Positions 9,974 through 19,029 of a stretch of 64,000 nt of DNA are shown here, one piece after another. The position numbers and the translations under genes were made by a program. The notes beneath the pieces were generated by a model, which did no database searches, was not told the DNA's origin, and was given only the letters and a program-made list of their open reading frames with translations. Each line of letters begins with the position of its first letter. The first letter of the stretch is position 1. Source of the stretch: Bacillus sp. SA1-12 (GTDB lineage: Bacteria; Bacillota; Bacilli; Bacillales; Bacillaceae); NCBI RefSeq assembly GCF_000981385.1, contig NZ_LATZ01000001.1, positions 186,001 through 250,000 on the forward strand, written 5' to 3'.

Positions 9974-11500
9974 TTAATTTTTTGTTTGAGTCTTCTTTTC
10001 TCCTAAATAATCAAAGTGGAAAATTCCCTCTTTCAACCATTCGTTCATTGCTTCAATATCCTTAGAGAAAATTCGATCTTCACTAATAAATGGGATGATC
10101 TTTCTGCCTTTTTCTAAAAATGCTTTTGTTGCTGTTGCCATTTTATCTATACCGCGTATTTCAGCTGCCTGCATCCCGCAAATTGCTTCAATCGCCAATA
10201 CTCTGCGTGTATTTGTAATGACTTGATAGGCATGCCGCGAACCGATTGTCCCCATGCTGACATGATCCTCTTGGTTTGCTGAGGAAGGAATGGAATCAAC
10301 ACTTGCTGGATGCGCCAATGTTTTGTTTTCAGAAACAAGTGATGCTGCAACGTACTGCATGATCATTGCTCCTGATTGGAGACCAGGCTCCGGACTTAAA
10401 AATGGCGGCAAATCATTTAATTGCGGATTCACTAAACGTTCAATTCGTCGTTCTGAAATATTAGCCAGCTCTGACATTGCAATCGCTAAAAAGTCCATTG
10501 CTAGTGCAATCGGCTGTCCGTGGAAATTTCCCCCTGATAAAACCTTATCACCATTGTCAAAGATTAATGGATTATCTGTTGCTGCATTCATTTCAATCTC
10601 CAATTTTTCTTTTACATAATTTAACGTTTGCCATGTTGCTCCATGTACTTGAGGGATACAGCGAATTGAATAGGCATCTTGGACACGTAGTTCTCCTTGA
10701 TTTGTCGTTAGATGACTATCACTAAGAAGTCCGCGAATTCGCTCTGCAACTTCTACTTGCTCTTTATAGCCCCTTGCAAGATGGATATCTTCATCAAAGG
10801 CATCAATAATTCCTCGGAGCCCTTCGATGGTCAATGAGGCAATTAATTCCGTTTGGTAAGCTAGTTTTTCAGCTTCTATATAGGCTAAAGCCCCCATTGC
10901 TGTCATCGCCTGTGTTCCATTGATCAGGGCTAACCCCTCTTTTGCTGTTAATGTGATTGGAAAAATCGACTCTTTTGTTAAGGCATCAATCGCAGGTACT
11001 CTCCTGCCTTTATAGAAAGCCTCACCTTCGCCAATTAAAACGAGGGCAAGATGGGAAAGCGGTGCTAAATCACCACTTGCTCCAAGTGATCCTTGCTGAG
11101 GAATAACAGGATGGATCCCTGTGTTTAATAGGTCTAATAACCGTTCAATCACAACTGGACGGACACCAGAAAAGCCTTTTAGCAATGCGTTGGCACGAAG
11201 CAGGATCATCGCCCGTGAAACGACCTCTGGAAACGGTTTGCCAATTCCGCAAGCATGGGAACGAATGAGATTTAGTTGCAGAGCCTCTACATCTTCCTTG
11301 CCAATAAGAACATCACTAAATTTTCCAAAACCTGTTGTAATCCCATAGACAATTCTTCCTTCTGCAACAATTTTATCCACCGCTTTACGGCTTTCTTGCA
11401 CTTTTCTCATACTTTCTTCCGAATACACAACCTTTTCACCATCAAAAAGAACTTTCTTAAGCTCAGAAAATGTAAGTGTTTGACCAGTTAATATAACCAT
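9974..11500 (-). CDS. hutH: Histidine ammonia-lyase HutH
   Basis: HutH removes ammonia from histidine to give urocanate, using the self-formed MIO cofactor. The MIO tripeptide is in [17 protein letters not shown] at about residues 140-156, and QEDHVSMG lies in the C-terminal part. I choose the ATG at 11500 behind TTGAAGGGAG, giving 508 residues. It is separated from hutP by the HutP-responsive attenuator. Confidence 0.97.
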   Translation of the reverse strand: MVILTGQTLTFSELKKVLFDGEKVVYSEESMRKVQESRKAVDKIVAEGRIVYGITTGFGKFSDVLIGKEDVEALQLNLIRSHACGIGKPFPEVVSRAMILLRANALLKGFSGVRPVVIERLLDLLNTGIHPVIPQQGSLGASGDLAPLSHLALVLIGEGEAFYKGRRVPAIDALTKESIFPITLTAKEGLALINGTQAMTAMGALAYIEAEKLAYQTELIASLTIEGLRGIIDAFDEDIHLARGYKEQVEVAERIRGLLSDSHLTTNQGELRVQDAYSIRCIPQVHGATWQTLNYVKEKLEIEMNAATDNPLIFDNGDKVLSGGNFHGQPIALAMDFLAIAMSELANISERRIERLVNPQLNDLPPFLSPEPGLQSGAMIMQYVAASLVSENKTLAHPASVDSIPSSANQEDHVSMGTIGSRHAYQVITNTRRVLAIEAICGMQAAEIRGIDKMATATKAFLEKGRKIIPFISEDRIFSKDIEAMNEWLKEGIFHFDYLGEKKTQTKN

Positions 11501-11551
11501 CTTTATTTCTCCCTTCAACATCCTTTATTTAAGTAAAGAGGCAATAGAAAA

Positions 11552-11615
11552 GGGGGCTATATCAATGAAATCAAACATGATTTCAAGATATAGCCCCCTA
11601 TTTACTAAAATACTA
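11552..11615 (-). promoter_or_regulatory. HutP-responsive attenuator between hutP and hutH
   Basis: On the minus strand three TAG triplets, spaced 5 and 4 bases, run into a very strong hairpin (GGGGGCTATATC pairing with GATATAGCCCCC) followed by TTTT. HutP with histidine and Mg2+ is known to bind spaced NAG triplets in RNA and block such a terminator. The third TAG touches the base of the stem, so binding there would plausibly open it. Confidence 0.85.
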
Positions 11616-11623
11616 TGGGCAAA

Positions 11624-12067
11624 TTATATATGATTAATGCCTAAACCAATGGTTTCATGCTCAGATCCCTTAACCGGTGCACCAATTGTGCCATATAAGG
11701 AAACAGCAATCCAATCTCCCTCTTGCTCATTATCATACGGATTCCCCCGCAATACCGCAAAAGATAAGCCAACCGTTCTCAGTACGGACCCTAATTGAAC
11801 CTGGCCTCTTGTTACACCATGAAGCGCCTCGATTATTGCATGGTATAATGCATGTGATTCTCGATAAACATCAGACTGGATGATCTCATTTTTCTTTGCT
11901 GCTGTTTCAATAGCAGCAACTACTTTATGTGCATCCATCGACCCCACTTTCCCTACACAACCCTTCCAATTCGACTGCTCGAGTTTTGCCAGCTGTTCAG
12001 TTGAATCATCGGATAGTAAAAGAAGTATGGCGTGCCGACCGATACGACGATCTTTATTCAATGCCAT
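11624..12067 (-). CDS. hutP: Hut operon antiterminator HutP
   Basis: HutP is a small hexameric RNA-binding protein that, with L-histidine and Mg2+, prevents termination ahead of hutH. The 147-residue sequence covers the whole family, including [15 protein letters not shown] near the N-terminus, the central [21 protein letters not shown] and the C-terminal [20 protein letters not shown]. It is the first gene of the hut region, and its target hairpin lies immediately downstream. Confidence 0.95.
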   Translation of the reverse strand: MALNKDRRIGRHAILLLLSDDSTEQLAKLEQSNWKGCVGKVGSMDAHKVVAAIETAAKKNEIIQSDVYRESHALYHAIIEALHGVTRGQVQLGSVLRTVGLSFAVLRGNPYDNEQEGDWIAVSLYGTIGAPVKGSEHETIGLGINHI

Positions 12068-12107
12068 ATAAACAACTCTTTCTCACTTACTACTTATCTA
12101 ACATATT

Positions 12108-12148
12108 CTAATAGCTAATAACTAGTTTCATTGTAAGCGCTTGAAAAT
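12108..12148 (-). promoter_or_regulatory. hutP promoter overlapped by a cre site
   Basis: ATTGTAAGCGCTTGAAAAT (12130-12148) is a close match to the CcpA cre consensus. On the minus strand TTACAA, 17 bases, TATTAG forms a plausible sigma-A promoter whose -35 lies inside the cre. Glucose repression by CcpA is the inference. Confidence 0.65.
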
Positions 12149-12171
12149 AGAGTGTCAACCATATTTTTGTA

Positions 12172-12264
12172 AAGCGAGTCTTATCAGATCTTTACGGGCA
12201 GTTCTTTTACTTGAATTATGAAGTCAGGTTTATTGCCCGTTTAGATGGGATCTATCGAGACTTC
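12172..12264. repeat. Dispersed hairpin repeat, copy 1
   Basis: The unit runs AAGCGAGTCTTATC, then ATCTTTACGGGCA, about 35 bases of loop, TGCCCGTTTAGATGGGAT and CGAGACTTC. The GGGCA/TGCCC arms can pair over 13 bases with two mismatches. The reverse complement of essentially the same unit occurs at 46381-46480. It fills most of the 326-base gap between hutP and the next gene; the rest of that gap shows only the hutP promoter and cre. Confidence 0.75.
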
Positions 12265-12393
12265 CTTCTGTGGGAGGTTTTTATTCCGCTGCATGTTGTG
12301 CAGAGACTTATTAACAACTGGTAAGATTAAAGTGCCATATCTTCCACTATGATATGAAAAAGACTCAGTATTTGTGAAAGATGCAGATAATAA

Positions 12394-13866
12394 TTATTGT
12401 ATGCCTGAACGATAGGCAAATGGTGTACAGCGTTCCAACTGTTTGAACTTGGCATTAAAATATGTTTGATGTGTATAGCCTGTTAACCGAGAAATTTCCT
12501 CTATCGAAAGTTCGGTATCGTGCAAAAGCCGTTTTGCTTCTCGAATCCGCATTTGATGCAGTGTGTCTCGAAACGACTGTCCAGATTCTGCAGCAAAGCG
12601 CCTGCTCAGTGTGCTTTTGTTTATCCTGAGTGCTTGAGCACATGCAGCCAAATTCCACTGTGCATCCCAAAAATTTGCTTCCATCATGTCTTTTACCTTT
12701 TCGACAAGTGTCTCTGTACCTTTCTGGAGACTGTCATTCCTTGCTGCAAGCAGATGAGTGACAAATGTAAGCAGTTCAGAAACAATTTGATACATGACCG
12801 GATTTCGAATAATTTGCTGAAAGACATTGTGGTAGGCTATTTCCCAGTCCGCTTCATCTGTTTTATATGCCTTCATATACCTGCGGATTTGAGCCAAAAC
12901 ACTTGTCAATCTGATTCGTACCATGTCAGGGCTTGGATAAGGTTTTTTATAGGTAAAAAATTCATGCTCTACCCATTCGCGAATCGCTTTAGTATCCCTT
13001 TTTTCAAGCATTTCAATCCACTGGCGCTGTTCGAGCGGTGTCAGAAAAGGATCCATGTCCCGCCACCTTACTCGTTCATCTCCCGACAAAATAATGTCAT
13101 ACCCTTCAAAAAAAACTTGCTCAGTTAATTCCATTGTTTGTCGATAGATTTCTTTTAACGTACTCTTACCAGCAGGCGAATTCAACACAAGGGCTAGGGG
13201 CTCATCCATTTGATCCTTCCAGCTTGCGAGAAATGCTCGACACTCCTCCTTAAAATAAGACAGCTCCTCTGTTTCATGAATCCCTAATATCGATTGTGAT
13301 AAGGCAAAAAAACGAAACTTTCCAGTAAACGGAAACACTTGGAGTGTTTCATATACATAAGGCAATGTATGCCCATTTGGAGTTATAAATGCCGACATGA
13401 TAACCGGTTTCGGATGGATTTTGTCAGTCAAGAAAAAATCAGCATAATCGATATAAACTTGATCAGCCTTCTCCTTATTACTGCTAACAGGAATTTGCTT
13501 ATGATTACGAATTTGAAAACGTAATTGCTGGATTTGTTTAATTAAATCTGCAGGAGAAAACGGCCGGAACAAAATATCCTCCGCATGCAGTCTTAGGCCG
13601 CGATAGGCAACCTGAAACACTCTCTCTGAAGAGATCCCTAACCAGCGAATTTGTTTATTATGCAGCACTTCTTTTAAAGGATCATCATTCAAAGCCCATT
13701 TATCCATATCTATGATGACAAAGTCTGGCTTCTCATGCTTAATTGCATTTGAAAGTTCATTTACCTCTTCAAATGACGTCAATTGGATTCCAGTTACATG
13801 TGATTGTATAATCCAGCGTATCCCTTGTGCTTCAAGTCCATCTTTTGCTACCAGATAAATCTTCAT
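12394..13866 (-). CDS. AraC-family regulator with receiver-like N-terminal domain
   Basis: The 490-residue protein starts with a receiver-like fold (MKIYLVAKDGLEAQGIRWI, with FVIIDMD supplying an aspartate near residue 53). The usual KP lysine is replaced (FRPFSP), so it may be a pseudo-receiver. A long middle region is unrecognised. The last 100 residues are an AraC double helix-turn-helix (LRINKSTLSRRFAAESGQSFRDTLHQMRI and IEEISRLTGYTHQTYFNAKFK). It has its own AGGAG site. No partner kinase is next to it and the target is unknown. Confidence 0.8.
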   Translation of the reverse strand: MKIYLVAKDGLEAQGIRWIIQSHVTGIQLTSFEEVNELSNAIKHEKPDFVIIDMDKWALNDDPLKEVLHNKQIRWLGISSERVFQVAYRGLRLHAEDILFRPFSPADLIKQIQQLRFQIRNHKQIPVSSNKEKADQVYIDYADFFLTDKIHPKPVIMSAFITPNGHTLPYVYETLQVFPFTGKFRFFALSQSILGIHETEELSYFKEECRAFLASWKDQMDEPLALVLNSPAGKSTLKEIYRQTMELTEQVFFEGYDIILSGDERVRWRDMDPFLTPLEQRQWIEMLEKRDTKAIREWVEHEFFTYKKPYPSPDMVRIRLTSVLAQIRRYMKAYKTDEADWEIAYHNVFQQIIRNPVMYQIVSELLTFVTHLLAARNDSLQKGTETLVEKVKDMMEANFWDAQWNLAACAQALRINKSTLSRRFAAESGQSFRDTLHQMRIREAKRLLHDTELSIEEISRLTGYTHQTYFNAKFKQLERCTPFAYRSGIQ

Positions 13867-13899
13867 TTCTGCAACTCCTAAAACTTATTAAGAATGAAT

Positions 13900-14685
13900 C
13901 TACTGTTTTCTCCTCAAACTAGCTCGTCCATTTTCCCAATTTACGAAAACATCAAGCTCAAAAAGCTGTGAGAGCTTTTCTTCTGATATCATCTCATTCG
14001 TACACCCAGAAGCGAACACCTCACCGTTTTTCAACAAAAGCGTATGAGAAAAAATGGGTAGAATTTCTTCTATATGATGTGTGACATACAAGAAAGTCGG
14101 GGCATTTTCACGTTTATTTATCGTCTCTAATGCTGCCAACAGCTGCTCACGTGCTAGAAAATCCAGGCCTGTAGTCGGCTCGTCTAAAATTAATAGCTCA
14201 GGATCAGCCATTAATGCTCTGACAATTAGTACCCGCTGTCTCTCCCCCTGTGAAAGTGTTTCATAGGCTCTGTCAGCATAGGACAAACAATGAAGTTCCT
14301 CCAGAAGTCCAATTGCTTTTTGTCTCATTTCATCTGTAGGTTCCTCATATAAACCTATAGAAGCAAAAGCCCCGCTTAAAACGATTTGAAATGCCGTATC
14401 AGAGGGATAGAGCTTTTGCTGTAAATTCGAAGACACCAATCCAATTTTCTGACGCAGCTTTTCTGCTAAATAATCTTTTCCAAACACTTTACCTAAAACA
14501 GTTACACTTCCTGTTGTAGGGAAATAGTATGCACAAAGCATGTTTAAAAGCGCTGTCTTTCCTGCACCATTCAATCCGTAGAGCACCCAGTTTTCATGTT
14601 TATGTATGGTCCAATTTATTTCTTTTAAAAGCCAGTGTCCGTTTCTTTTTAACGATACGTTAGAAAGTTCAATTATTGCTGACAC
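13900..14685 (-). CDS. Orphan ABC transporter ATPase (YlmA-like)
   Basis: The 261-residue nucleotide-binding domain has Walker A GLNGAGKTALLNML near residue 36, signature LSQGERQRVLIVRALM, Walker B LLILDEPTTGLD and a switch histidine in VTHHIEE. No permease gene is nearby, which resembles the YlmA/ModF-like orphan ATPases. It may act on a distant permease or in a non-transport role. The start is GTG at 14685 after AAGGGGGAGGCAAAT. Confidence 0.85.
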   Translation of the reverse strand: MSAIIELSNVSLKRNGHWLLKEINWTIHKHENWVLYGLNGAGKTALLNMLCAYYFPTTGSVTVLGKVFGKDYLAEKLRQKIGLVSSNLQQKLYPSDTAFQIVLSGAFASIGLYEEPTDEMRQKAIGLLEELHCLSYADRAYETLSQGERQRVLIVRALMADPELLILDEPTTGLDFLAREQLLAALETINKRENAPTFLYVTHHIEEILPIFSHTLLLKNGEVFASGCTNEMISEEKLSQLFELDVFVNWENGRASLRRKQ

Positions 14686-14940
14686 ATTTGCCTCCCCCTT
14701 TTCTTTAATGTCTATAAATTACAAACATTATATACTGATGTTTCATAATTTAAAAGCGACCTTTAGAGCCGCTTTTAAATCTATATTCATATTAAGTTAT
14801 TTATCTTTAGATTTTTCTGACATATGTACTTAAAAAAGATAAGCAAATATTACTATAATGACCATATGTCTTCAATAATGGACTTTAGTTATAGAAAAGC
14901 AATGACTAAATATATTTCTCCTAATTTTGTAAATTTTTCA

Positions 14941-14969
14941 TTGCTTTCTTTTCCTAAATTCTTTATAAT
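14941..14969 (+). promoter_or_regulatory. Sigma-A promoter of the argS T-box leader
   Basis: TTGCTT, a 17-base spacer and TATAAT lie just before the T-box leader. The spacing is ideal and the -10 box is perfect. Confidence 0.75.
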
Positions 14970-14976
14970 CGCTTAA

Positions 14977-15218
14977 AAGATCATTTCGTTCGATGACGAA
15001 GAGAGTAATTTTACAAAAATTCCAAAGCGAGTTAGGGTTGGTGGGAGCCTAATGGATTATGTAAAATGAAGCGCACTTCTGAGATGCTGTTCTGAATTCA
15101 TAGTAGGTTCAGCCGGGGTACTCCCCGATATCAAGGGCAAAGAAGGTTCAGGTTGAACAACAAGAGTGGTACCGCGGGCAAATCTCGTCTCTAATTTAGA
15201 GGCGGGATTTTTTTATTT
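14977..15218 (+). promoter_or_regulatory. T-box leader of argS with a CGC (Arg) specifier
   Basis: The T-box AGAGTGGTACCGCGGG is perfect near 15160-15180. The specifier loop reads GAAG-CGC-ACTTC, so the codon at 15072-15074 is CGC, arginine, matching the downstream gene. A terminator stem (AATCTCGTCTCT with AGAGGCGGGATT, then TTTTTTT) ends at about 15218. Uncharged tRNA-Arg should bind and allow read-through to argS. Confidence 0.93.
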
Positions 15219-15269
15219 TTGGTCTGATCTAAAAGAATGTTGTTTTTTACGTAAGAGACGTCAAACTTG

Positions 15270-15360
15270 TCTGTTGATTTTCCCCTATAGGCGCTTGCTT
15301 ACTAAGAGTGGTCCGGGAGCCTCCTCAGCGCTTAGCGTCTGCTTGGTCTCCCCAGTCACG
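15270..15360. repeat. Degenerate Bacillaceae-type intergenic repeat
   Basis: CTGTTGATTTTCCCCTATAG, GCGCTTGCTTACT and GGGAGCCTCCTCAGCGCTTA resemble an intergenic repeat common in bacilli. A shorter fragment with the same GTTGATTTCC...GCTTGCTTT core lies at 21867-21898. It sits between the T-box terminator and argS, inside the leader transcript. Confidence 0.5.
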
Positions 15361-15516
15361 TTCATAGAACTGTTTACGTAGGCACAATCAGTTTTTTGCA
15401 GACTATAGCTAACATTTTATCCTCGTATTTCAAGGATAATCTTAAAATCACTTCTTTGCCTTATTAACAACAAGTCTTGCGAAAACAGTTTTATTTTAAA
15501 AAGAAAGGTGATAAAG

Positions 15517-17205
15517 ATGGATTTACAAACCATTTATGCAGAAGAAATAACGAAAAGCTTAGACGGTATTCTCTCATATGAAAACATTATCAAGCTAATC
15601 GAGAAGCCTAGATATGCCAGCCAAGGTGATATCGCATTCCCATGCTTCACTTTGGCAAAAATCTTAAAGAAACCACCAAATAAAATTGCCAATGAACTTG
15701 CAACCGGCTTCGATCATCCAATGTTTGAAAAAGTTGTCGCAGATGGACCTTATGTCAATGGATTCTTTCAAAAGAAACTGATCAGTAAAGAAGTGATTAC
15801 CTCCATTATTGACCAGGGAGAGCACTATGGTTCAGCACAGATTGGCAATGGCGAGAACATTACCATCGACTTCTCATCGCCAAATATTGCAAAGCCCTTT
15901 TCAATGGGGCATTTGCGTTCAACGGTTATTGGAAATTCTCTTGCTCATATTTTTGAAAAATGCGGTTTTAAAGCCGTTAGAATTAACCATTTAGGTGACT
16001 GGGGAACTCAGTTTGGTAAATTGATTGTTGCCTATAAGCTTTGGGGAAATGAGCAGCGCGTAAAACAGAACCCAATAAAGGAGCTGCTAAGCCTTTATGT
16101 AGAATTTCATGATGAGGCTGAACAGCAAAAACACCTCGAAGAGGAAGCGAGAATTTGGTTTAAAAAGCTAGAAGATGGAAATGCAGAAGCAACCAAGCTA
16201 TGGGAATGGTTTAGATCAGAATCGCTTCAGGAATTTTCAAAAATCTATGGGTTATTAGGAATTACCTTTGATTCCTATCATGGTGAAGCTTTTTATAATG
16301 ATAAAATGGAGAAAACCATTCAATTACTCAAAGTTCAAGAATTACTTTCATCCTCTGATGGTGCCGAAGTCGTCCATTTAGATGAATATGAACTACCGCC
16401 ATGCTTATTAAAAAAATCAGATGGTGCAACCCTTTATGCAACAAGGGATTTAACAGCAGCGTTATATAGACAAGAAACCTACCATTTCAAAAAAGGAATC
16501 TATGTTGTCGGTCATGAACAAAGCCTGCACTTTAAACAAGTATTTCTCGTTCTAGAAAAAATGGGATACAGCTGGGCAAAGAATTTAGTCCACGTTCCAT
16601 TCGGCTTCATTTTAAAGGATGGCAAGAAAATGTCGACAAGAAAAGGCAAGGTTGTCCTTTTGGAGGATGTCATTGGTGAAGCAGTTTCGTTAGCTAAAAA
16701 GAACATTGAAGTAAAAAATCCAGGTTTGCAAAATAAAGATAAGGTAGCAAAGCAAGTTGCAATTGGAGCATTAATTTTTCATGACTTAAAAAATGAGCGA
16801 TTAAATAATATTGAATTTTCACTGCAAGATATGCTGAAATTTGAAGGTGAAACAGGGCCATATGTACAATACACGCACGCAAGAGCTTGTTCAATCCTGC
16901 GAAAGGTTCATGAAGCGGCAAATCTTCCTTTTGTAGGGTTGGACGGAGATGAATGCTGGGAATTAATTAAACTGCTGATGGACTTCCCAAATGTTATTAA
17001 GAAGAGCATGAATCTTTATGAACCATCACAAATCGCCAAATACTTGATTGACCTTTCTCAAGAGTTCAATAAATACTACGGCCTGGTAAGAATTTTAGCA
17101 GAGGATGCTCAGAAACCGCAGCGTATTGCTTTAGTAAAATCGGTTACGATCGTATTAGACGAGGGGCTTAGATTGCTAGGTATTCAAGCGCCTCAAGAAA
17201 TGTAG
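15517..17205 (+). CDS. argS: Arginyl-tRNA synthetase
   Basis: A class I synthetase that charges tRNA-Arg. I choose the ATG at 15517 behind AAGAAAGGTGATAAAG (562 residues); a GTG three codons earlier overlaps that site. The HIGH-equivalent is in SPNIAKPFSMGHLRSTVIGN near residue 120 and the KMSKS equivalent is KKMSTRKGK near 375. The anticodon-binding domain is C-terminal. The T-box control and the ArgS subtype, as I recall it from lactobacilli and enterococci, suggest this may be a second copy beside a housekeeping argS elsewhere. That is an inference. Confidence 0.95.
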   Translation: MDLQTIYAEEITKSLDGILSYENIIKLIEKPRYASQGDIAFPCFTLAKILKKPPNKIANELATGFDHPMFEKVVADGPYVNGFFQKKLISKEVITSIIDQGEHYGSAQIGNGENITIDFSSPNIAKPFSMGHLRSTVIGNSLAHIFEKCGFKAVRINHLGDWGTQFGKLIVAYKLWGNEQRVKQNPIKELLSLYVEFHDEAEQQKHLEEEARIWFKKLEDGNAEATKLWEWFRSESLQEFSKIYGLLGITFDSYHGEAFYNDKMEKTIQLLKVQELLSSSDGAEVVHLDEYELPPCLLKKSDGATLYATRDLTAALYRQETYHFKKGIYVVGHEQSLHFKQVFLVLEKMGYSWAKNLVHVPFGFILKDGKKMSTRKGKVVLLEDVIGEAVSLAKKNIEVKNPGLQNKDKVAKQVAIGALIFHDLKNERLNNIEFSLQDMLKFEGETGPYVQYTHARACSILRKVHEAANLPFVGLDGDECWELIKLLMDFPNVIKKSMNLYEPSQIAKYLIDLSQEFNKYYGLVRILAEDAQKPQRIALVKSVTIVLDEGLRLLGIQAPQEM

Positions 17206-17335
17206 CTGCTCCATAAAGCATGACTTATCACTTTTTCCACCTCCTCTTTAGACTCAATCAGTGAGCATAGTTGAATGGGATAATTTCTCCCATAGCGGTC
17301 AAACTAACCAAAAAGAAATCATGGAGGTGCTAAAA

Positions 17336-17623
17336 ATGTTAACGAATGATGAAGAGTATACTGATTTTTCAAACGTTGAAACCCAAAGAAACTTCTTATC
17401 AGCTGAAGAATTCCCGGAAGGGTCTTTCGGCTCACCAATTGGCAAGAATAAAAAGGTCGAAAACAAAAATACTCCTTGGCAGCATGGGCAACAATATTAT
17501 AGTAATTTTGCATACGAAAACCGTATCTTACACGAAGATATGCCAAGACAATTCCCAGGTGCACATCCAACACATGATGAAGAAAGTAAGAATACGGAAG
17601 AACCATATAATGACTCTCGTTAA
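17336..17623 (+). CDS. Conserved small hydrophilic protein of bacilli, function unknown
   Basis: I place the start at the ATG at 17336, after ATGGAGGTGCTAAAA, giving 95 residues. The protein is polar and acidic, with TPWQHGQQYYSNFAYEN in the middle and PRQFPGAHPTHDEE near the end, and has no membrane segment or signal peptide. It resembles small cytosolic proteins annotated in Bacillus without a function. It is a single-gene unit with its own terminator. Confidence 0.75.
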   Translation: MLTNDEEYTDFSNVETQRNFLSAEEFPEGSFGSPIGKNKKVENKNTPWQHGQQYYSNFAYENRILHEDMPRQFPGAHPTHDEESKNTEEPYNDSR

Positions 17624-17628
17624 ACTTT

Positions 17629-17656
17629 AGGCAATCATTTGATTGCCTCTTTTTTA
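17629..17656 (+). terminator. Terminator after the 95-residue protein gene
   Basis: AGGCAATC, a short loop, GATTGCCT and then CTTTTTT. Confidence 0.9.
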
Positions 17657-17768
17657 TGAACCTATATATTTTTGCTAAAGCAAAAGAAAATTGTTGTTTA
17701 TTTTTTTCACCAAATATAGGAAAATAGCTGTTGTAAGTGAATAAAAAGATTTAAAGAGGTGATTTCAA

Positions 17769-17864
17769 ATGGTGAATATGAAACCTTCACCTAAGACTTC
17801 AAACGCCCATGCAAAGCCTGGTATTAGGAAGGCGATTCTTTGCATGGGCCGATCTTATTATTAA
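17769..17864 (+). CDS. Possible 31-residue peptide overlapping a perfect hairpin
   Basis: A strong ribosome binding site (AAAGAGGTGATTTCAA) precedes ATG and an open frame of 31 codons, MVNMKPSPKTSNAHAKPGIR followed by KAILCMGRSYY and TAA. Within it GCCCATGCAAAG and CTTTGCATGGGC form a perfect 12-base-pair stem. It may be a real micropeptide or a translated structured leader. I do not recognise it. Confidence 0.4.
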   Translation: MVNMKPSPKTSNAHAKPGIRKAILCMGRSYY

Positions 17865-17953
17865 ATATCGCCCCAGACTTATCAAATGCTTGACTAATAT
17901 TTCGGCTTTGCACTTATTTTTTGTTTTATAAAAAATAAGGAGCTGAGCGGAAA

Positions 17954-18211
17954 ATGAAATATGTTAATGCAAATCATGTGTTGCCTGAAGAATTGATTAA
18001 AGAAATCCAAAAGTATGTACAAGGAGAAACCGTTTATATTCCTAAACCAAAAAGGAATCATCAAAAATGGGGATCCAACTCGGGCAGTAGACAATTAATT
18101 GATGACCGAAATACAAAAATAAAAAATTCATTCAAAAATGGGAATGCGATTGACCAATTAGCTGATGAATTTTTTCTCTCTATCGAAACGATAAAAAAAA
18201 TAGTCTATTAA
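17954..18211 (+). CDS. CD3324-family small helix-turn-helix protein
   Basis: The 85-residue protein follows AAGGAGCTGAGCGGAAA. It has the pattern of the CD3324 family: an N-terminal LPEELIKEIQKYVQGETVYIP, the central WGSNSGSRQLIDDRN and a C-terminal helix-turn-helix-like DQLADEFFLSIETIKKIV. DNA binding is likely from the fold, but the target is unknown. Confidence 0.75.
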   Translation: MKYVNANHVLPEELIKEIQKYVQGETVYIPKPKRNHQKWGSNSGSRQLIDDRNTKIKNSFKNGNAIDQLADEFFLSIETIKKIVY

Positions 18212-18227
18212 AATGAATACCATTCGT

Positions 18228-18256
18228 AAGCACTGATTCATAAACAGTGCTTTTTT
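18228..18256 (+). terminator. Terminator after the CD3324-family gene
   Basis: AAGCACTG, loop, CAGTGCTT followed by TTTT. Confidence 0.88.
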
Positions 18257-18362
18257 ATATGGCTATTTCATTTCTAAATTGTTTTTCACCTATTAATTTG
18301 CAGACTAAGATTTTAAAATTAAAGGTAATATCATTAATATTTTTACAGAAGGAGTGATAACA

Positions 18363-19001
18363 ATGGAACCCTTTATAAAAAGTTATCAATTCCATTTTAT
18401 CAAAAAACAAACCCAAATACTTTTGAATGGTCAAGTAAGTACAAAAGATCCTAATGTTTTATATGCTCTTCAATTATTGGCAATCGAAAAAGTATTTGAA
18501 TTATTTCCTGACATAGATAAGGAACAAGAACAAATACTCAATTTCATTCAGAGTATAAAAGAAAGAGAACAAGCAGAAACATTTTTACTTGAATTAAAGC
18601 CTTATGTTATTCCTTTTAAAGACATAAATGATAAATTCTTGAAAAATTTATTTCCGAAGGTAAAAAAGCTAAAGCTCCCAAATCTCGAAATAATCGATTT
18701 TAGAGAAATCTCCTATTTAGGTTGGACAGATCAAGCTTCGGAAAGAAAATATCTTGTTTTTGTAAAAGAAAATAAGTTTGTAGGAATAAAAGGGGCATTT
18801 AAAAACAGCAATAAAAAAGGAATTTGTTCATTATGCAATTCCCTTGGACAAATAGGAATGTTTATTACTGAATCTAAACCTTCTGTAAAGGGTACCTACA
18901 TTAATAAGGGAAGATATATATGCCAAGATAGCATGGAATGCAACCAAAAAATAATCAACGAAGAGAAATTAATTGAATTTATCGAGCACATGAATCATTA
19001 A
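18363..19001 (+). CDS. FusB/FusC-family EF-G-binding protein
   Basis: FusB-type proteins bind elongation factor G and release it from stalled ribosomes, giving fusidic acid resistance. The 212-residue protein starts at the ATG at 18363 behind AGAAGGAGTGATAACA. Its helical N-terminal half precedes a C-terminal treble-clef zinc finger: CSLCNSLGQIGMF near residue 157 and YICQDSMECNQKI near 185, supplying four cysteines. The length matches FusB (about 213). This is likely an intrinsic chromosomal copy. Resistance itself cannot be read from sequence. Confidence 0.88.
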   Translation: MEPFIKSYQFHFIKKQTQILLNGQVSTKDPNVLYALQLLAIEKVFELFPDIDKEQEQILNFIQSIKEREQAETFLLELKPYVIPFKDINDKFLKNLFPKVKKLKLPNLEIIDFREISYLGWTDQASERKYLVFVKENKFVGIKGAFKNSNKKGICSLCNSLGQIGMFITESKPSVKGTYINKGRYICQDSMECNQKIINEEKLIEFIEHMNH

Positions 19002-19029
19002 ACAATAGAAAAAGCTGTTAGCTGGATGA

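Noticed and set aside
14752..14780. Stem AAAAGCG.../...CGCTTTT before the orphan ABC ATPase as a terminator
   Set aside because: No gene lies upstream for it to terminate and the U-tract is poor; it could be a leader stem but support is weak.
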